Positions 17,173 through 26,103 of a stretch of 64,000 nt of DNA are shown here, piece by piece (positions within the stretch are counted from its first letter, which is position 1; the number at the start of each line of letters is the position of its first letter). Made by a program: the position numbers and the translations under genes. The notes under the pieces were generated by a model. That model saw only the letters and a list, made by a program, of their open reading frames with translations. It made no database searches and was not told where the DNA came from. The DNA is taken from contig OZ242004.1 of assembly GCA_965204685.1 (NCBI GenBank), positions 992,001 through 1,056,000 on the forward strand, in the 5' to 3' direction. The stretch is from Bin87 sp965204685. Its GTDB lineage: Bacteria > Chloroflexota > Dehalococcoidia > Lucifugimonadales > UBA3495.

Positions 17173-17223
17173 ACATACGGTTAGGTGTCTGATTTCTCTA
17201 CCATAATTATAGATTTCTATACT

Positions 17224-17250
17224 GGATTCCCGCTTTCGCGGGAATGACGG
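17224..17250. repeat. Palindromic repeat, family A (C/G variant)
   Basis: GGATTCCCGCTTTCGCGGGAATGACGG. The arms are compensated (CCCGC/GCGGG instead of CCGGC/GCCGG), which keeps the hairpin and suggests that the structure, not the sequence, is what is kept. Confidence 0.8.
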
Positions 17251-17281
17251 TGAAATGTCAGCATGACCTAGGTAAAACAAA

Positions 17282-18616
17282 ATGCTCGGTCCCGACTACA
17301 TCCGCTCCCTGCTGCGGGAGGCGCTGCGCCACTGCCCTCCCGATGCGGACGGCGACATCTACCTGACGGCCGCTGAACAGGCACTGACGCGCTTCGCCAA
17401 CAACCGCATCCACCAGAACGTGGCGCACCAGGACGCCATCGCGCACGTTCGGGTCGCGGTGGGCAAACGGCAGGGGCGTGCGGTGACCAACAACCTGTCC
17501 GATGCAGGGCTGGCCGACGCGGTGCGGCAGGCCGGCGAGTACGCCCGGCTGATGCCCGAGGATCCGGATTTTCCCGGTCTGCCGGAGCCGGAGCCGGCGC
17601 AATCGGTGGCGGCGTACGACGAGGACACGGCGGCCTGCGACGCGGACAGACGGGCGGCCATCGCGGGAATGGTGTGCAACAAAGCCGCCGAGCTTTCGCT
17701 GGAGGCGGCCGGGTTCTGCCGCACCGGCGCCACTGAGTTGGCGGTGGTCAGCACGCGGGGCGCGGACGCCTACCATATAGGTTCTTTCTCGGGTCTGCTC
17801 ATCACGGCGCGCAGCGACGACTCGGCGGGTTGGTCCAAGGGTGGCGGCTGGCGGATGGATGCGATTGACGGTGAAGCGCTGGCAGACGAAGCCATCGGCA
17901 AGGCGGTGCGGGGCCGCAACCCGCAGGATCTGGAACCTGGCGAGTACCCGGTGGTGCTGGAGAACTACGCGGTGGACGACATGCTGGAGGCGCTGAGCTT
18001 CTACGGCATGGGCGCGCAGATGGTACAGGACGGGCGCAGCTGGATGAGCGACTTGCAGGGACAGCAAGCGATGAGCCCGCTGGTTTCGATCTATGATGAC
18101 GGGCTGGATCCGGCCGGGTGGCCGGTTCCCTTCGACGCGGAGGGGGTGCCTAGGCAGCGGGTGGAGGTGGTGACGGACGGCGTGGTGCAGGGGCCGGTGC
18201 ATAACACGTACACCGCCGCCAAAGCGGGCGTCGTCTCCACCGGACACCAGCGTGGAGCCACGGGCGGGCCGACGGCGACGAACCTGTTTATGCGGCCGGG
18301 GGATCGCGGCACAGAGGATCTGATCGCATCGGTGGACCGCGGGCTGTACATCACGCGCTTCTATTACACGCGGCTGTCGCACAACCGCGGGTGCGTGATG
18401 ACCGGCATGACGCGAGACGGCACGTTCCTGATCGAAAACGGCGAATTGGCAGCGCCGGTGAAGAACCTGCGGTTCACCCAGAGCTACGTGGAGGCGCTGG
18501 CCGGGTGCCAGGCGCTTTCGAGTCCGGCGCACCTGAACCTGAACGAGGCGGGCGTGGCGATGCACGTACCGGCGGCGCTGCTGGGGAGTTGGCGCTTTAC
18601 GGGGCAGACGGTGTAA
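17282..18616 (+). CDS. pmbA: PmbA/TldE-like protease subunit
   Basis: 444 residues of the TldD/PmbA superfamily: N-terminal AEQALTRFANNRIHQNVAHQ and DAIAHVRVAVGKRQGRAVTN, C-terminal FYYTRLSHNRGCVMTGMTRDGTFLIENGEL. No HExxxH, as expected for the non-catalytic TldE/PmbA partner. Ribosome site is weak (AGGTAAAACAA). Together with the upstream tldD-like gene it should form the heterodimeric peptidase. Confidence 0.85.
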   Translation: MLGPDYIRSLLREALRHCPPDADGDIYLTAAEQALTRFANNRIHQNVAHQDAIAHVRVAVGKRQGRAVTNNLSDAGLADAVRQAGEYARLMPEDPDFPGLPEPEPAQSVAAYDEDTAACDADRRAAIAGMVCNKAAELSLEAAGFCRTGATELAVVSTRGADAYHIGSFSGLLITARSDDSAGWSKGGGWRMDAIDGEALADEAIGKAVRGRNPQDLEPGEYPVVLENYAVDDMLEALSFYGMGAQMVQDGRSWMSDLQGQQAMSPLVSIYDDGLDPAGWPVPFDAEGVPRQRVEVVTDGVVQGPVHNTYTAAKAGVVSTGHQRGATGGPTATNLFMRPGDRGTEDLIASVDRGLYITRFYYTRLSHNRGCVMTGMTRDGTFLIENGELAAPVKNLRFTQSYVEALAGCQALSSPAHLNLNEAGVAMHVPAALLGSWRFTGQTV

Positions 18617-18647
18617 TCTGGTATAAGTTGGATATGAGGCTGGCACT

Positions 18648-19124
18648 ATGCAGACAACGTTGAACATTGACGAAGCCATCGTGGAACGGCTGCACGCGGA
18701 GGCGAAGCGCCGGGGTACCACGGCGTCCGCGCTGGCGGAGGCCGGCATTCGCAGAGTTCTGGGTGAGGAGCCCGCCCCGGGTGAGAAGCGACATATATTG
18801 CCGGGGTTGCCGGAATCCTTGCATGGCACCAGTCTTGTTGACCCGTCCGGGAAAGAGGAATACCGCCGTTGGTATGAGGAGTATTTTGGAGAGCCGGCGC
18901 CGCAAACGGCTGAGGAGTTGATGGAAAGATTGCCCAAGTGGCGAGGTGGCGAGCTGCTGGTTGACATCACCAGCAAGGAGGAACTCCGCCGCGTGATGGA
19001 CGAGTATGACGGTAAGCCGTTGCCGGAACTGCCCAAGCTACCGCCTGGGCCAATGCTGGTTGACATTTCGGATCGGGAGGAACTCTACCGTGTGATGGAC
19101 GAAGACGATGGTTTTCGATACTAA
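18648..19124 (+). CDS. VapB-type antitoxin with three copies of the C-terminal toxin-binding motif
   Basis: 158 residues, about twice the usual VapB length. Residues 1-38 form a ribbon-helix-helix-like DNA-binding domain (TTLNIDEAIVERLHAEAKRRG). The remainder holds three copies of a motif that normally ends a VapB once: LVDPSGKEEYRRWYEE (about 62-77), LVDITSKEELRRVMDEYDG (about 105-123) and LVDISDREELYRVMDEDDG (about 137-155). The gene overlaps the PIN-domain toxin by 17 bases, in the classic antitoxin-first order. It has GAGG before the ATG. Multiple binding tails would let one antitoxin hold several toxin molecules; this is inference. Confidence 0.78.
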   Translation: MQTTLNIDEAIVERLHAEAKRRGTTASALAEAGIRRVLGEEPAPGEKRHILPGLPESLHGTSLVDPSGKEEYRRWYEEYFGEPAPQTAEELMERLPKWRGGELLVDITSKEELRRVMDEYDGKPLPELPKLPPGPMLVDISDREELYRVMDEDDGFRY

Positions 19125-19539
19125 CGTGCTCGTGTACGCTGTGCACGAACAGTCGGAGTTTCACCAGCCTTGCTTGCGACGTGTGGAAGAAGCACGGACG
19201 GGCCAAACTTCCGCATTCCTGACTTGGAGTATCTGTTACGAGTTCCTACGGGTAACTACGCATCCCCAGATATTGCCTAACCACTGGACAATTATCCAAG
19301 GGTGGAGTTTTATCGCCAGACTGTTGGCGTCACCCGGTTTCGACTTGCTGTTGCCCACACCAAATCATTTAGCCGAGCTGTACCGGGTAGCGGCAGAACT
19401 GCCCGAAGTTCGCGGCAACCGTGTTCATGATCTGCATACCGCCGTGCTGATGCGCGAGCATGGAATCAATCAGATCTGCACCCTGGATAGCGACTTCCGA
19501 CGTTTTCCCTTTGTCGAAGTCGTAGATCCGCGACAGTAG
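19108..19539 (+). CDS. vapC: VapC-family PIN-domain toxin
   Basis: 143 residues. PIN acidic residues are visible: Asp4 in MVFDTNVLVYA, Glu in CYEFLRV (about 43), Asp in VHDLHTAVLM (about 107) and Asp residues in TLDSDFRRF (about 126). PIN toxins are Mg-dependent RNases, often acting on tRNA or rRNA. Translation probably couples to the antitoxin because of the 17-base overlap. The likely operon is autoregulated by the VapBC complex. Confidence 0.88.
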   Translation: MVFDTNVLVYAVHEQSEFHQPCLRRVEEARTGQTSAFLTWSICYEFLRVTTHPQILPNHWTIIQGWSFIARLLASPGFDLLLPTPNHLAELYRVAAELPEVRGNRVHDLHTAVLMREHGINQICTLDSDFRRFPFVEVVDPRQ

Positions 19540-19552
19540 CTATGGAGCAGTT

Positions 19553-19750
19553 ATGAGCGATTTGAACAACGACGAGATCCAGGCTTTGGCCAAGGCGGTG
19601 GGGCTCACGCTGAGCGAGCCGGAGCTGAGCCAGGTCACGCACAGCCTGAACGCGATGCTGGAGGAAATGGCCGCCATCAACCCGCCGGGTTTCAACCTGG
19701 AGGAATATTTGGCGGTGACCCATCCGGCCGACATGGAGGTGGCAGAATGA
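19553..19750 (+). CDS. GatC-like small subunit paired with an amidase
   Basis: 65 residues, resembling a trimmed GatC: DEIQALAKAVGLTLSEPELSQ then a helix and a Pro-rich tail. GatC normally wraps around GatA in the tRNA-dependent amidotransferase. Its stop overlaps the amidase start by 4 bases (ATGA), so it is coupled to the amidase at 19747. No GatB gene is present, so it is more likely a helper for a stand-alone amidase than part of the tRNA enzyme. Confidence 0.65.
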   Translation: MSDLNNDEIQALAKAVGLTLSEPELSQVTHSLNAMLEEMAAINPPGFNLEEYLAVTHPADMEVAE

Positions 19751-21180
19751 CGCCATCCGAAATCCCGTTCCTGCCCGCATCCGAGCTGGCCGCCGCGATA
19801 CGCGCCGGCGAGGTGTCGTGCGTCGAGGCGACGGACGCCTACCTGGCGCGCATCGACGCGGTGGGCGACAAGCTGAACGCCTACATCACGGTGTGCGCCG
19901 ACGAGGCCCGCGCCGACGCCAAACGGCTGGATGAGGAGGCCGCCGCCGGCAACTTCCGGGGGCCGCTGCACGGCGTGCCGGTGGGAGTGAAGGACCAGAT
20001 CTACGCGGCCGGGATACGCAACAGCGACGGGTCCAAGATCCGCGCCGACTTCGTGCCGGACACGGACGCGACGGTGGTGGCCAAGCTCAAAGACGCCGGC
20101 GCGGTGATCATCGGCAAGACCAACATGAGCGAGTTCGCCATGGGCGACCCGATCAGCAGCTGGTTCGGGCCGGCGCGGAACCCGTGGGATACGAACCGTA
20201 ACCCGGGCACGTCCAGCACCGGCAGCGGGTCGGCCACGGCGGGGTTCCTGTGCGCCACGTCGCTAGGCGAGGACACGGGCGGCTCCATACGCGGGCCGGC
20301 GGCCAATTCCGGCTTGGTGGGCATCCGGCCCACTTGGGGGCGGGTGAGCCGCGCTGGGGTTGACGGGGCAAGCTGGTCGACGGACACCATCGGGCCCATT
20401 TCGCGCACGGTAACCGACTGCGCGCTGACGCTTGGCGTCATAGCCGGCCATGATCCCAAGGACCGGTACAGCCGAATCGAACCGGTGCCCGACTACCTGG
20501 ACGGGCTGGATTCCGGCGTGCGGGGGCTGCGCATCGGCGTGGTGCAGGAATTGATGGGTGGGCACGGTCTGTCGCTGAACGAACAGAGTCGGGCGGCCGC
20601 GGCGGCCGCCGCCGAGGTGTTCGGAGAACTGGGGGCGGAGGTGGTGCCGGTGAGCCTGCCCATGGCTCCGGTGACCGGCCCCATCGTGCGGACCATCACC
20701 AGCACGGAACGGGTGAGTCTCAATCCCGAGTGGCTTCGGGAACGGTTCGAGGACTACCATCCCAACACGCGGGTGGCGTTCGCGGTGGGCAACCTGATCC
20801 CGGGGCAGGTGTACTACAAGGCGCTGAAACTGAGGGCGTTGGTGCGCCGACAGGTGATCGAGGCGTTCCGCAGCGTGGACCTGCTGATCCAGCCCACATC
20901 CAGCGGGCCGGCCGGCCTGCTGGCGGACGAGCCGGCGATGATCGACAACAAGGAGATGGCTGCCGCCGCATTGAGGGATGGCAGCTTCCGCGGGCTGTAC
21001 AGCCTGAGCGGATGCCCGGCGCTGAGCATTCCGTGCGGGTTCACCAGCGACGGCGAAGGCGCGTTGCCGCTGGCGCTGCAAATCGGTGGGCCGCACCTGG
21101 GCGAGGCGAATATATTTCGCGCTGCTTACGCCTACGAGCAGGCCACGCCGTGGCACGAGAGGCGGCCGCCCGAACTGTAG
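19747..21180 (+). CDS. Amidase signature family enzyme (GatA-like)
   Basis: 477 residues with the amidase Ser-cis-Ser-Lys machinery: Lys82 in GVPVGVKDQIY, a cis-Ser in the Gly/Ser-rich GTSSTGSGSATAG (about 155-165) and the nucleophile Ser180 in TGGSIRGPAANSG. Amidases of this family cleave amides, ureas or hydantoin derivatives. The 4-base overlap with the GatC-like gene marks a two-gene unit. The enzyme fits the catabolic theme of the window. Confidence 0.88.
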   Translation: MTPSEIPFLPASELAAAIRAGEVSCVEATDAYLARIDAVGDKLNAYITVCADEARADAKRLDEEAAAGNFRGPLHGVPVGVKDQIYAAGIRNSDGSKIRADFVPDTDATVVAKLKDAGAVIIGKTNMSEFAMGDPISSWFGPARNPWDTNRNPGTSSTGSGSATAGFLCATSLGEDTGGSIRGPAANSGLVGIRPTWGRVSRAGVDGASWSTDTIGPISRTVTDCALTLGVIAGHDPKDRYSRIEPVPDYLDGLDSGVRGLRIGVVQELMGGHGLSLNEQSRAAAAAAAEVFGELGAEVVPVSLPMAPVTGPIVRTITSTERVSLNPEWLRERFEDYHPNTRVAFAVGNLIPGQVYYKALKLRALVRRQVIEAFRSVDLLIQPTSSGPAGLLADEPAMIDNKEMAAAALRDGSFRGLYSLSGCPALSIPCGFTSDGEGALPLALQIGGPHLGEANIFRAAYAYEQATPWHERRPPEL

Positions 21181-21194
21181 AGGCGTCCGTTTAT

Positions 21195-21222
21195 CGGCAT
21201 TCCGGGATTTCCCGGAATGCCG
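21195..21222. repeat. Palindromic hairpin (CGGCATTCCGGG/CCCGGAATGCCG)
   Basis: Perfect 12-base arms around an ATTT loop, shortly after the amidase stop. It resembles family A but differs in sequence, and no T-tract follows, so it is a weak terminator candidate at best. Confidence 0.6.
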
Positions 21223-21290
21223 GATCAGAGGTTCCGGGCATCCGATGGATGCAGTGGTGTATGCTCTGCCGAGCAAACACGGTATTCGGT

Positions 21291-22556
21291 ATGAGCAAAC
21301 ATCAGATGGGACCTAAATCTCTGGTCGCGACGCTCGCCGTCGTCGCGGCATTGGCAGCCCTGCTGGCAAGCGCCGCCTGCGCCGGGTCGGCGGGGTCGGC
21401 ATCAGAAGCCGATGGAACCGGCGGGGCAGCGCCGAGTGTGGCGGAGCCAGCGGATCGGACGGACCAGGGCGTGTTCGACGACCGGGTACTGTTCGGGCAG
21501 TCCGCCGCCTTCAGTGGGCCGGCCCAAGACTTGGGGAACGAAATGCGCCTTGGGATACAGGCTGCATTCCACGAAGCGAACGAAGCCGGAGGAGTGCACG
21601 GCCGCCGCTTGGAGCTGGAGTCCCTGGATGACGGGTACGAGTCGGACGCCGCGTTCTCCAACACGCAGCAACTGCTGTACGAGAGGAAGGTATTCGCGCT
21701 GATCGGAGCGGTGGGCACACCGACTTCGCGGGCCGCTTTCCTGTCTGCCGACTCCGCCGGCGCTCCCTTCATCGCGCCTTTCACTGGGGCGGAATTCCTG
21801 CGAGACCCGGGTTTGGACAATGTCCTGAACCTGCGGGCGTCCTACTACCAGGAGACCGAGGAGATGGTGGAGCGTCTTACGGAGGATCTTGGGCTCACGC
21901 GGATTGCGGTGTTCTATCAGAACGACTCCTTCGGGCAGGCGGGGCTCGCGGGCACAATCCAGGCCCTGCAGCGCAGAGGTCTTGAGCCGGTGGGGTCCGG
22001 GTACTACGAACGCAACACAGGGGCGACGACCGCAGCGGTGTTCCACATCGTTGAAGCGGATCCGGAGGCGGTGATCATGATCGGCGCCTACGCGCCGGTG
22101 GCGAAAACGGTGCAGGCCGTCCGCGAACAGATCGCCCCGGCGTTCATGGCCATCTCGTTCGTGGGCAGCAAGGCTCTGGCGGAGGAATTGGGACCCGACG
22201 GAGCCGGCATCTATGTGACCCAGGTAGTCCCTTCCCCGGATGATGCCAGCATCGCCGTGGTCGCTAAATACCAAGCGGCCCTGACGGCCTACGACCCGGA
22301 GGCGACGCCGAGTTTCGTGTCGCTGGAGGGTTACCTGGCCGGGAGGCTGGCCATTGCGGGGCTGGACGGGTGCGGCCGTGACCTGACGCGCGATTGCTTC
22401 CTCAACGCGATTCGGAATCAGCAGAGCGTCGGTATCGACGGATTTCAGCTCGAGTACGGGCCAGGTGATAACCAGGGATCCGACGCGGTATTCATCACCG
22501 TATTGGGAAATGACGGCCGGTACCGCCAGGTGGACAGGCTTGCGGACGGGCGCTGA
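21291..22556 (+). CDS. ABC transporter substrate-binding lipoprotein, Leu/Ile/Val-type (periplasmic-binding-protein fold I)
   Basis: 421 residues from ATG 21291; further upstream in-frame codons read through the amidase region and are not genuine. The N-terminus has a signal segment ending SAAC and then a Gly/Ser/Ala linker. The body shows FGQSAAFSGPAQDLGNEM, HEANEAGGVHGRRLELESLDDGY, FALIGAVGTPTSRAA, GLTRIAVFYQNDSFGQAG and PEAVIMIGAYAPVAKTV, which match amino-acid-type receptors of the LivJ family. It is followed by a close paralogue at 22703. No permease or ATPase genes lie nearby. Confidence 0.82.
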   Translation: MSKHQMGPKSLVATLAVVAALAALLASAACAGSAGSASEADGTGGAAPSVAEPADRTDQGVFDDRVLFGQSAAFSGPAQDLGNEMRLGIQAAFHEANEAGGVHGRRLELESLDDGYESDAAFSNTQQLLYERKVFALIGAVGTPTSRAAFLSADSAGAPFIAPFTGAEFLRDPGLDNVLNLRASYYQETEEMVERLTEDLGLTRIAVFYQNDSFGQAGLAGTIQALQRRGLEPVGSGYYERNTGATTAAVFHIVEADPEAVIMIGAYAPVAKTVQAVREQIAPAFMAISFVGSKALAEELGPDGAGIYVTQVVPSPDDASIAVVAKYQAALTAYDPEATPSFVSLEGYLAGRLAIAGLDGCGRDLTRDCFLNAIRNQQSVGIDGFQLEYGPGDNQGSDAVFITVLGNDGRYRQVDRLADGR

Positions 22557-22612
22557 ACCGGCGTTGCGGACGGCGTGTAGAGCGCGTAGCCACCCGGTAC
22601 GGGACCGGGCAA

Positions 22613-22641
22613 ATTGGCATGGATAAACGGGATGGACAGGG
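22613..22641. repeat. Dispersed repeat, family E
   Basis: ATTGGCATGGATAAACGGGATGGACAGGG. It lies between the two tandem binding-protein genes and supplies a spurious in-frame ATG upstream of the second. Confidence 0.45.
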
Positions 22642-22702
22642 ATGTGATGCCGTCCATACACTTCTCAACAAGGGCGCGACAATAGCGCATCCAACCAGGA
22701 AT

Positions 22703-23956
22703 ATGGTCCAACGCCTAGCGGCCATGGGACTGGCATTCTTGTTGCTGGTCACATGCCTGGGCATCGCGTGTCAAACTGAACGCCAGGCGGGTGACCCGGC
22801 GGAAGGCAGTGACGCGCTGAAGATCGCAGCAACGGCAATGACGGGGCCGGGAGGCGACGGCGATCCCGGCATATTCCATGACGAGGTCATATTTGGCCAG
22901 TCCGCCGCTTTCACTGGGGCGGCGCGGTTCCTGGGGACAGGAATGCGCCTGGGCATCGAGGCGGCGTTTCACGAGGTCAACCAGTCCGGCGGCGTTCACG
23001 GGCGCCACCTGGCGCTGGAAACGCTGGACGATGCCTACGAGCCCAACTACGCGTCGGCCAACACCAAGCTGCTGATCGAAAACCGCAAGGTATTCGCGCT
23101 GATCGGCGCGGTGGGGACGCCCACCGCGCGAACGGCGGCGCCGTTGGCTCACGAGGCCGGGGTGCCATTTATCGCTCCGTTCACCGGCGCCGAGTTCCTG
23201 CGGGATCCCGAGTTGGGCAACGTGCTCAACCTCCGGGCTTCGTACTACCAGGAAACGGAGGCGATGGTGGAACGGCTCACGACAGACCTGGGAGTGACCC
23301 GGGTCGGGGTGCTGTACCAGAACGATTCTTACGGACAGAACGGGCTGGACGGGACGACGCTGGCCCTGGAGCGGCGCGGCCTGAAGCCGGTAGCGTCCGG
23401 TCACTACGAGCGCAACACCAGGGCGGTAAAGTCGGCGGTAACCGGCATCATGGCGGCAGAACCGGAAGCGGTGATCATGATCGGCTCTTACGCGCCGGTG
23501 GCGCGGACGGTGGAACTGGCGCGGCGAGAGGGGGATCCGACGCTCATGGCGGTCTCGTTCGTGGGCAGCCGCGCGCTGGCCGATGCCCTGGGCGCCGAGG
23601 GTGAGGGGGTGTATGTCACCCAGGTTGTGCCCCATCCCGACGACGACGGCAACCCCATTGTGGCCCGATATCACGCCGCTCTGTCCGGTTACGACGCCCG
23701 GGCGGAGCCCGGCTTCGTGTCCCTGGAGGGCTACCTGGCGGGACGGCTGGCCATCGCCGGCCTTGAGGGCTGCGGCCGGGAGCTGAGCCGGGAATGCTTC
23801 ATCAAAGCCCTGCATACCGCCGAGCCAATTGACATCGACGGCATTCGGCTCAAGTTCGGGCCGCGAGACAACCAGGGCTCCGATGAGGTGTTCCTGACGG
23901 TGATGGGGGCCGACCGGGAATACCGGCAGGTGGATAGCCTGGCGGCTATAAAGTAA
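22703..23956 (+). CDS. ABC transporter substrate-binding lipoprotein, Leu/Ile/Val-type; tandem paralogue
   Basis: 417 residues from ATG 22703; an earlier ATG at 22619 lies within a family E repeat. The leader ends LGIAC (lipobox). The body aligns block for block with the 21291 protein (FGQSAAFTGAARFLGTGM; VNQSGGVHGRHLALETLDDAY; FALIGAVGTPTARTAA; GVLYQNDSYGQNG), so the pair arose by tandem duplication. The spacing and amino-acid divergence suggest different ligands. Binding proteins of this type feed branched-chain amino acid, amide or urea importers, or act as receptors. Confidence 0.82.
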   Translation: MVQRLAAMGLAFLLLVTCLGIACQTERQAGDPAEGSDALKIAATAMTGPGGDGDPGIFHDEVIFGQSAAFTGAARFLGTGMRLGIEAAFHEVNQSGGVHGRHLALETLDDAYEPNYASANTKLLIENRKVFALIGAVGTPTARTAAPLAHEAGVPFIAPFTGAEFLRDPELGNVLNLRASYYQETEAMVERLTTDLGVTRVGVLYQNDSYGQNGLDGTTLALERRGLKPVASGHYERNTRAVKSAVTGIMAAEPEAVIMIGSYAPVARTVELARREGDPTLMAVSFVGSRALADALGAEGEGVYVTQVVPHPDDDGNPIVARYHAALSGYDARAEPGFVSLEGYLAGRLAIAGLEGCGRELSRECFIKALHTAEPIDIDGIRLKFGPRDNQGSDEVFLTVMGADREYRQVDSLAAIK

Positions 23957-24000
23957 CAGGGAACTGGTAGAATGCTCGCATAGCCGTTGAGGAGACAATT

Positions 24001-24387
24001 TTGACGACTATTTCGACCCATGACCGCGCCGCGGAGATCTTTGCTGATTCACGAGCGGTCCATGCCCAAGCCCTCGAACGGCTTCAGGCGGGCGACATCC
24101 GCGTCGCGGCCGAAAAGGCCTGGTGCGCCACGAAGCGGGCCACGGACGCCCTGGTACTGTCCTGCACCGACGAGGAACCACCCAGCACGCACGACACCAC
24201 AGAGGCGCTCCTGGCATTGGCCAGAGAGTCAAACGCCTACGAAACGCTGGTTGGACGCTACTTCACCAGGATCAGCTACCTGCACGGCACGTGCTTCTAT
24301 TCCGGGATCTGCGGCCCCGACGTCGAAAGGCGCGTCCGCGAAACTTCCGACTACATAGACGACGCTGAGAAGCTCGCGGCCTCGTAA
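24001..24387 (+). CDS. PaREP1/HEPN-like small protein
   Basis: 128 residues from TTG 24001 (GAGGAG 6 bases upstream). The N-terminal helix ALERLQAGDIRVAAEKAWCATKRATDALVL follows the PaREP1 pattern (helix-GDxRxAxEKxWxAxxxA) of HEPN-like proteins; the remaining half is helical with His/Cys residues. HEPN proteins are often RNA-acting or structural halves of toxin-antitoxin pairs. No nucleotidyltransferase gene is adjacent. It is paralogous in pattern to the gene at 53057. The canonical R-x4-6-H catalytic motif is not clear. Confidence 0.6.
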   Translation: MTTISTHDRAAEIFADSRAVHAQALERLQAGDIRVAAEKAWCATKRATDALVLSCTDEEPPSTHDTTEALLALARESNAYETLVGRYFTRISYLHGTCFYSGICGPDVERRVRETSDYIDDAEKLAAS

Positions 24388-24491
24388 CATTCCCCGAGGC
24401 CGGGTCACAGGCAACGACGCCTATGCCATCGTTGCTCATATGCGATGCTCGGAAGGCATTCGCGTTTACCGGCGCAGGTTATTAATGCCGC

Positions 24492-26087
24492 CTAGCCCTC
24501 GTAAACGGTCTTGCCGCCGACGATGGTGCTCTCGACGGTGATGTCCTTGATGGCAAAGGGGTCGATGGCGGTGGGGTCTTCGGCGAGGACGACCAGGTCG
24601 GCCAGCTTGCCCACCTGAATGCTGCCCTTGAGGTTTTCCTCGAAGCCGGCGTAGGCGCCATTCTGGGTGTAGATGCGCAGGGCGTCTTCTACGGAGATGC
24701 GCTGGTTGGTTCCCCACTCGCGGCCCTCGCTGTCGGTGCGGGTGACGCAGCTCTGGATTCCCATGAGCGGCTCGAAGGGACCGGGCGGGTAGTCGGTGGC
24801 GCCGGTGGACATGACGTTGTAGTCCATGAACGAGCGCTGGGCAAACATCCACCGGAGGCGCTCTTCGCCATAGAACTGCATCTTCTCGCCATGGTAGTAC
24901 ACGTAGGTGCAGAAGGGGGTTGCCACCGCGCCCAGGTTGTGCATGCGGTTGAGCAGGTCGGGGTTGACGAGGGTGCAGTGCTCGATGCGGTGGCGCGGGT
25001 CGGGCCTGGGGAACGCCTTCTGGGCGGCCTCGTAAGCCTGGAGCACCAGGTCGATGGTGGAGTCGCCGTTGGCGTGGATACACACCTGGAAGCCAGCAGC
25101 GTGCATCTCCATGACGTTTTCGGCAATCTCATCGCCGGTCATGGTGAGGATGCCGTGGTCGCAGCAGCTGCCGACGTAGGGCTCGGAGAGGTAGGCGGTG
25201 CGGGAGGCAATGGCGCCGTCGGCGACCATCTTGATGCCGCCGATGCGGAGGCGGTCGTCGCCCATGCCGGCGATGATGCCGGCGTCGCGCAGGGCGGGGA
25301 AGTAGCGGTACCACATCAGCGCGTAGACCCGCAGGGTCAGGTCGCCGTTGTCCCGGCCCTCCTGGTAGGTGCGCAGTTCGTAGTCGGTGACGCGGGCGTC
25401 GTGGACGCTGGTCAGGCCGGCGCGGTTGAGCATCTCGCAGATGACGCGCAGGCCCTCACGGCGGGTGTCCTCGGACTCGACGGGCAGTTGATTCTCGCGG
25501 AGATCGTCGGCGGCGCGCTCGTAGATTACGCCGTCCAGGCGGCCGGTATCAGCGTACCGCCCCAGGCGTCCGCCCGGAGGATCCTCGGTTTCATCGTTGA
25601 AACCGGCCATTTCCAACGCCAGAGAATTGCCGTAGTACACGTGCCCAGCGCGGTGGGAAACCAGGATCGGATGGTCAGTGCTGACGGCGTCCAGGTCTTC
25701 GCGGCGCAGGAAGCGGTTCTCGGCGGTTTTGGTGTCGTCGAACTTGAAGCCCTGGACCCACTGGCCGGGTGGTGTCACCGCGACGCGCTCCCGCAACGCA
25801 TCCTGGATGTCGCCGATGGTGGGCAGCGAGCAGTCGGCGGCCATGACGTGGCGGGTGCCGCTGTTGAGCACATGGATGTGGGCGTCGATGAAGCCGGGGA
25901 GCACGGTTCTGCCGGGAAGCTCGACGATTTTGGTGTTGGGACCGACGAGCGTTTCGATATCCGAATCGCTGCCCACGCCGATGAACCGGCCGTCGCGCAT
26001 GGCGACCGCGGAGGCACGAGGCTGGTTGGGGTCGATGGTGACGACGTTGGCGCGACGGATGACGGTGTCGGCATGGTAGGCGGGCAT
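24492..26087 (-). CDS. Amidohydrolase family protein (YtcJ-like metal-dependent hydrolase)
   Basis: 531 residues. The N-terminus carries the first metal block FIDAHIHVLNSG, then RAGHVYYGNSLAL, VCIHANGDSTIDLVLQAYE, and a C-terminal SVEDALRIYTQNGAYAGFEENLKGSI typical of exoenzyme-like amidohydrolases (YtcJ group). These enzymes hydrolyse N-acyl or cyclic amide substrates, though YtcJ-type substrates are mostly unknown. GGAGTCCCCCA precedes the ATG. It is the last gene of a minus-strand cluster with the alcohol dehydrogenase (26104) and SDR (27212), 16 bases apart. Confidence 0.87.
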   Translation of the reverse strand: MPAYHADTVIRRANVVTIDPNQPRASAVAMRDGRFIGVGSDSDIETLVGPNTKIVELPGRTVLPGFIDAHIHVLNSGTRHVMAADCSLPTIGDIQDALRERVAVTPPGQWVQGFKFDDTKTAENRFLRREDLDAVSTDHPILVSHRAGHVYYGNSLALEMAGFNDETEDPPGGRLGRYADTGRLDGVIYERAADDLRENQLPVESEDTRREGLRVICEMLNRAGLTSVHDARVTDYELRTYQEGRDNGDLTLRVYALMWYRYFPALRDAGIIAGMGDDRLRIGGIKMVADGAIASRTAYLSEPYVGSCCDHGILTMTGDEIAENVMEMHAAGFQVCIHANGDSTIDLVLQAYEAAQKAFPRPDPRHRIEHCTLVNPDLLNRMHNLGAVATPFCTYVYYHGEKMQFYGEERLRWMFAQRSFMDYNVMSTGATDYPPGPFEPLMGIQSCVTRTDSEGREWGTNQRISVEDALRIYTQNGAYAGFEENLKGSIQVGKLADLVVLAEDPTAIDPFAIKDITVESTIVGGKTVYEG

Positions 26088-26103
26088 TGGGGGACTCCTG
26101 GAT

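Noticed and set aside
21195..21222. Hairpin after the amidase as a transcription terminator
   Set aside because: Perfect arms but no T-tract; kept only as a repeat-like palindrome.
20730..21290. Upstream extension of the first LivJ-like gene through the amidase coding region
   Set aside because: Overlaps the amidase in another frame and lacks a signal peptide; the lipoprotein start at 21291 is self-consistent.
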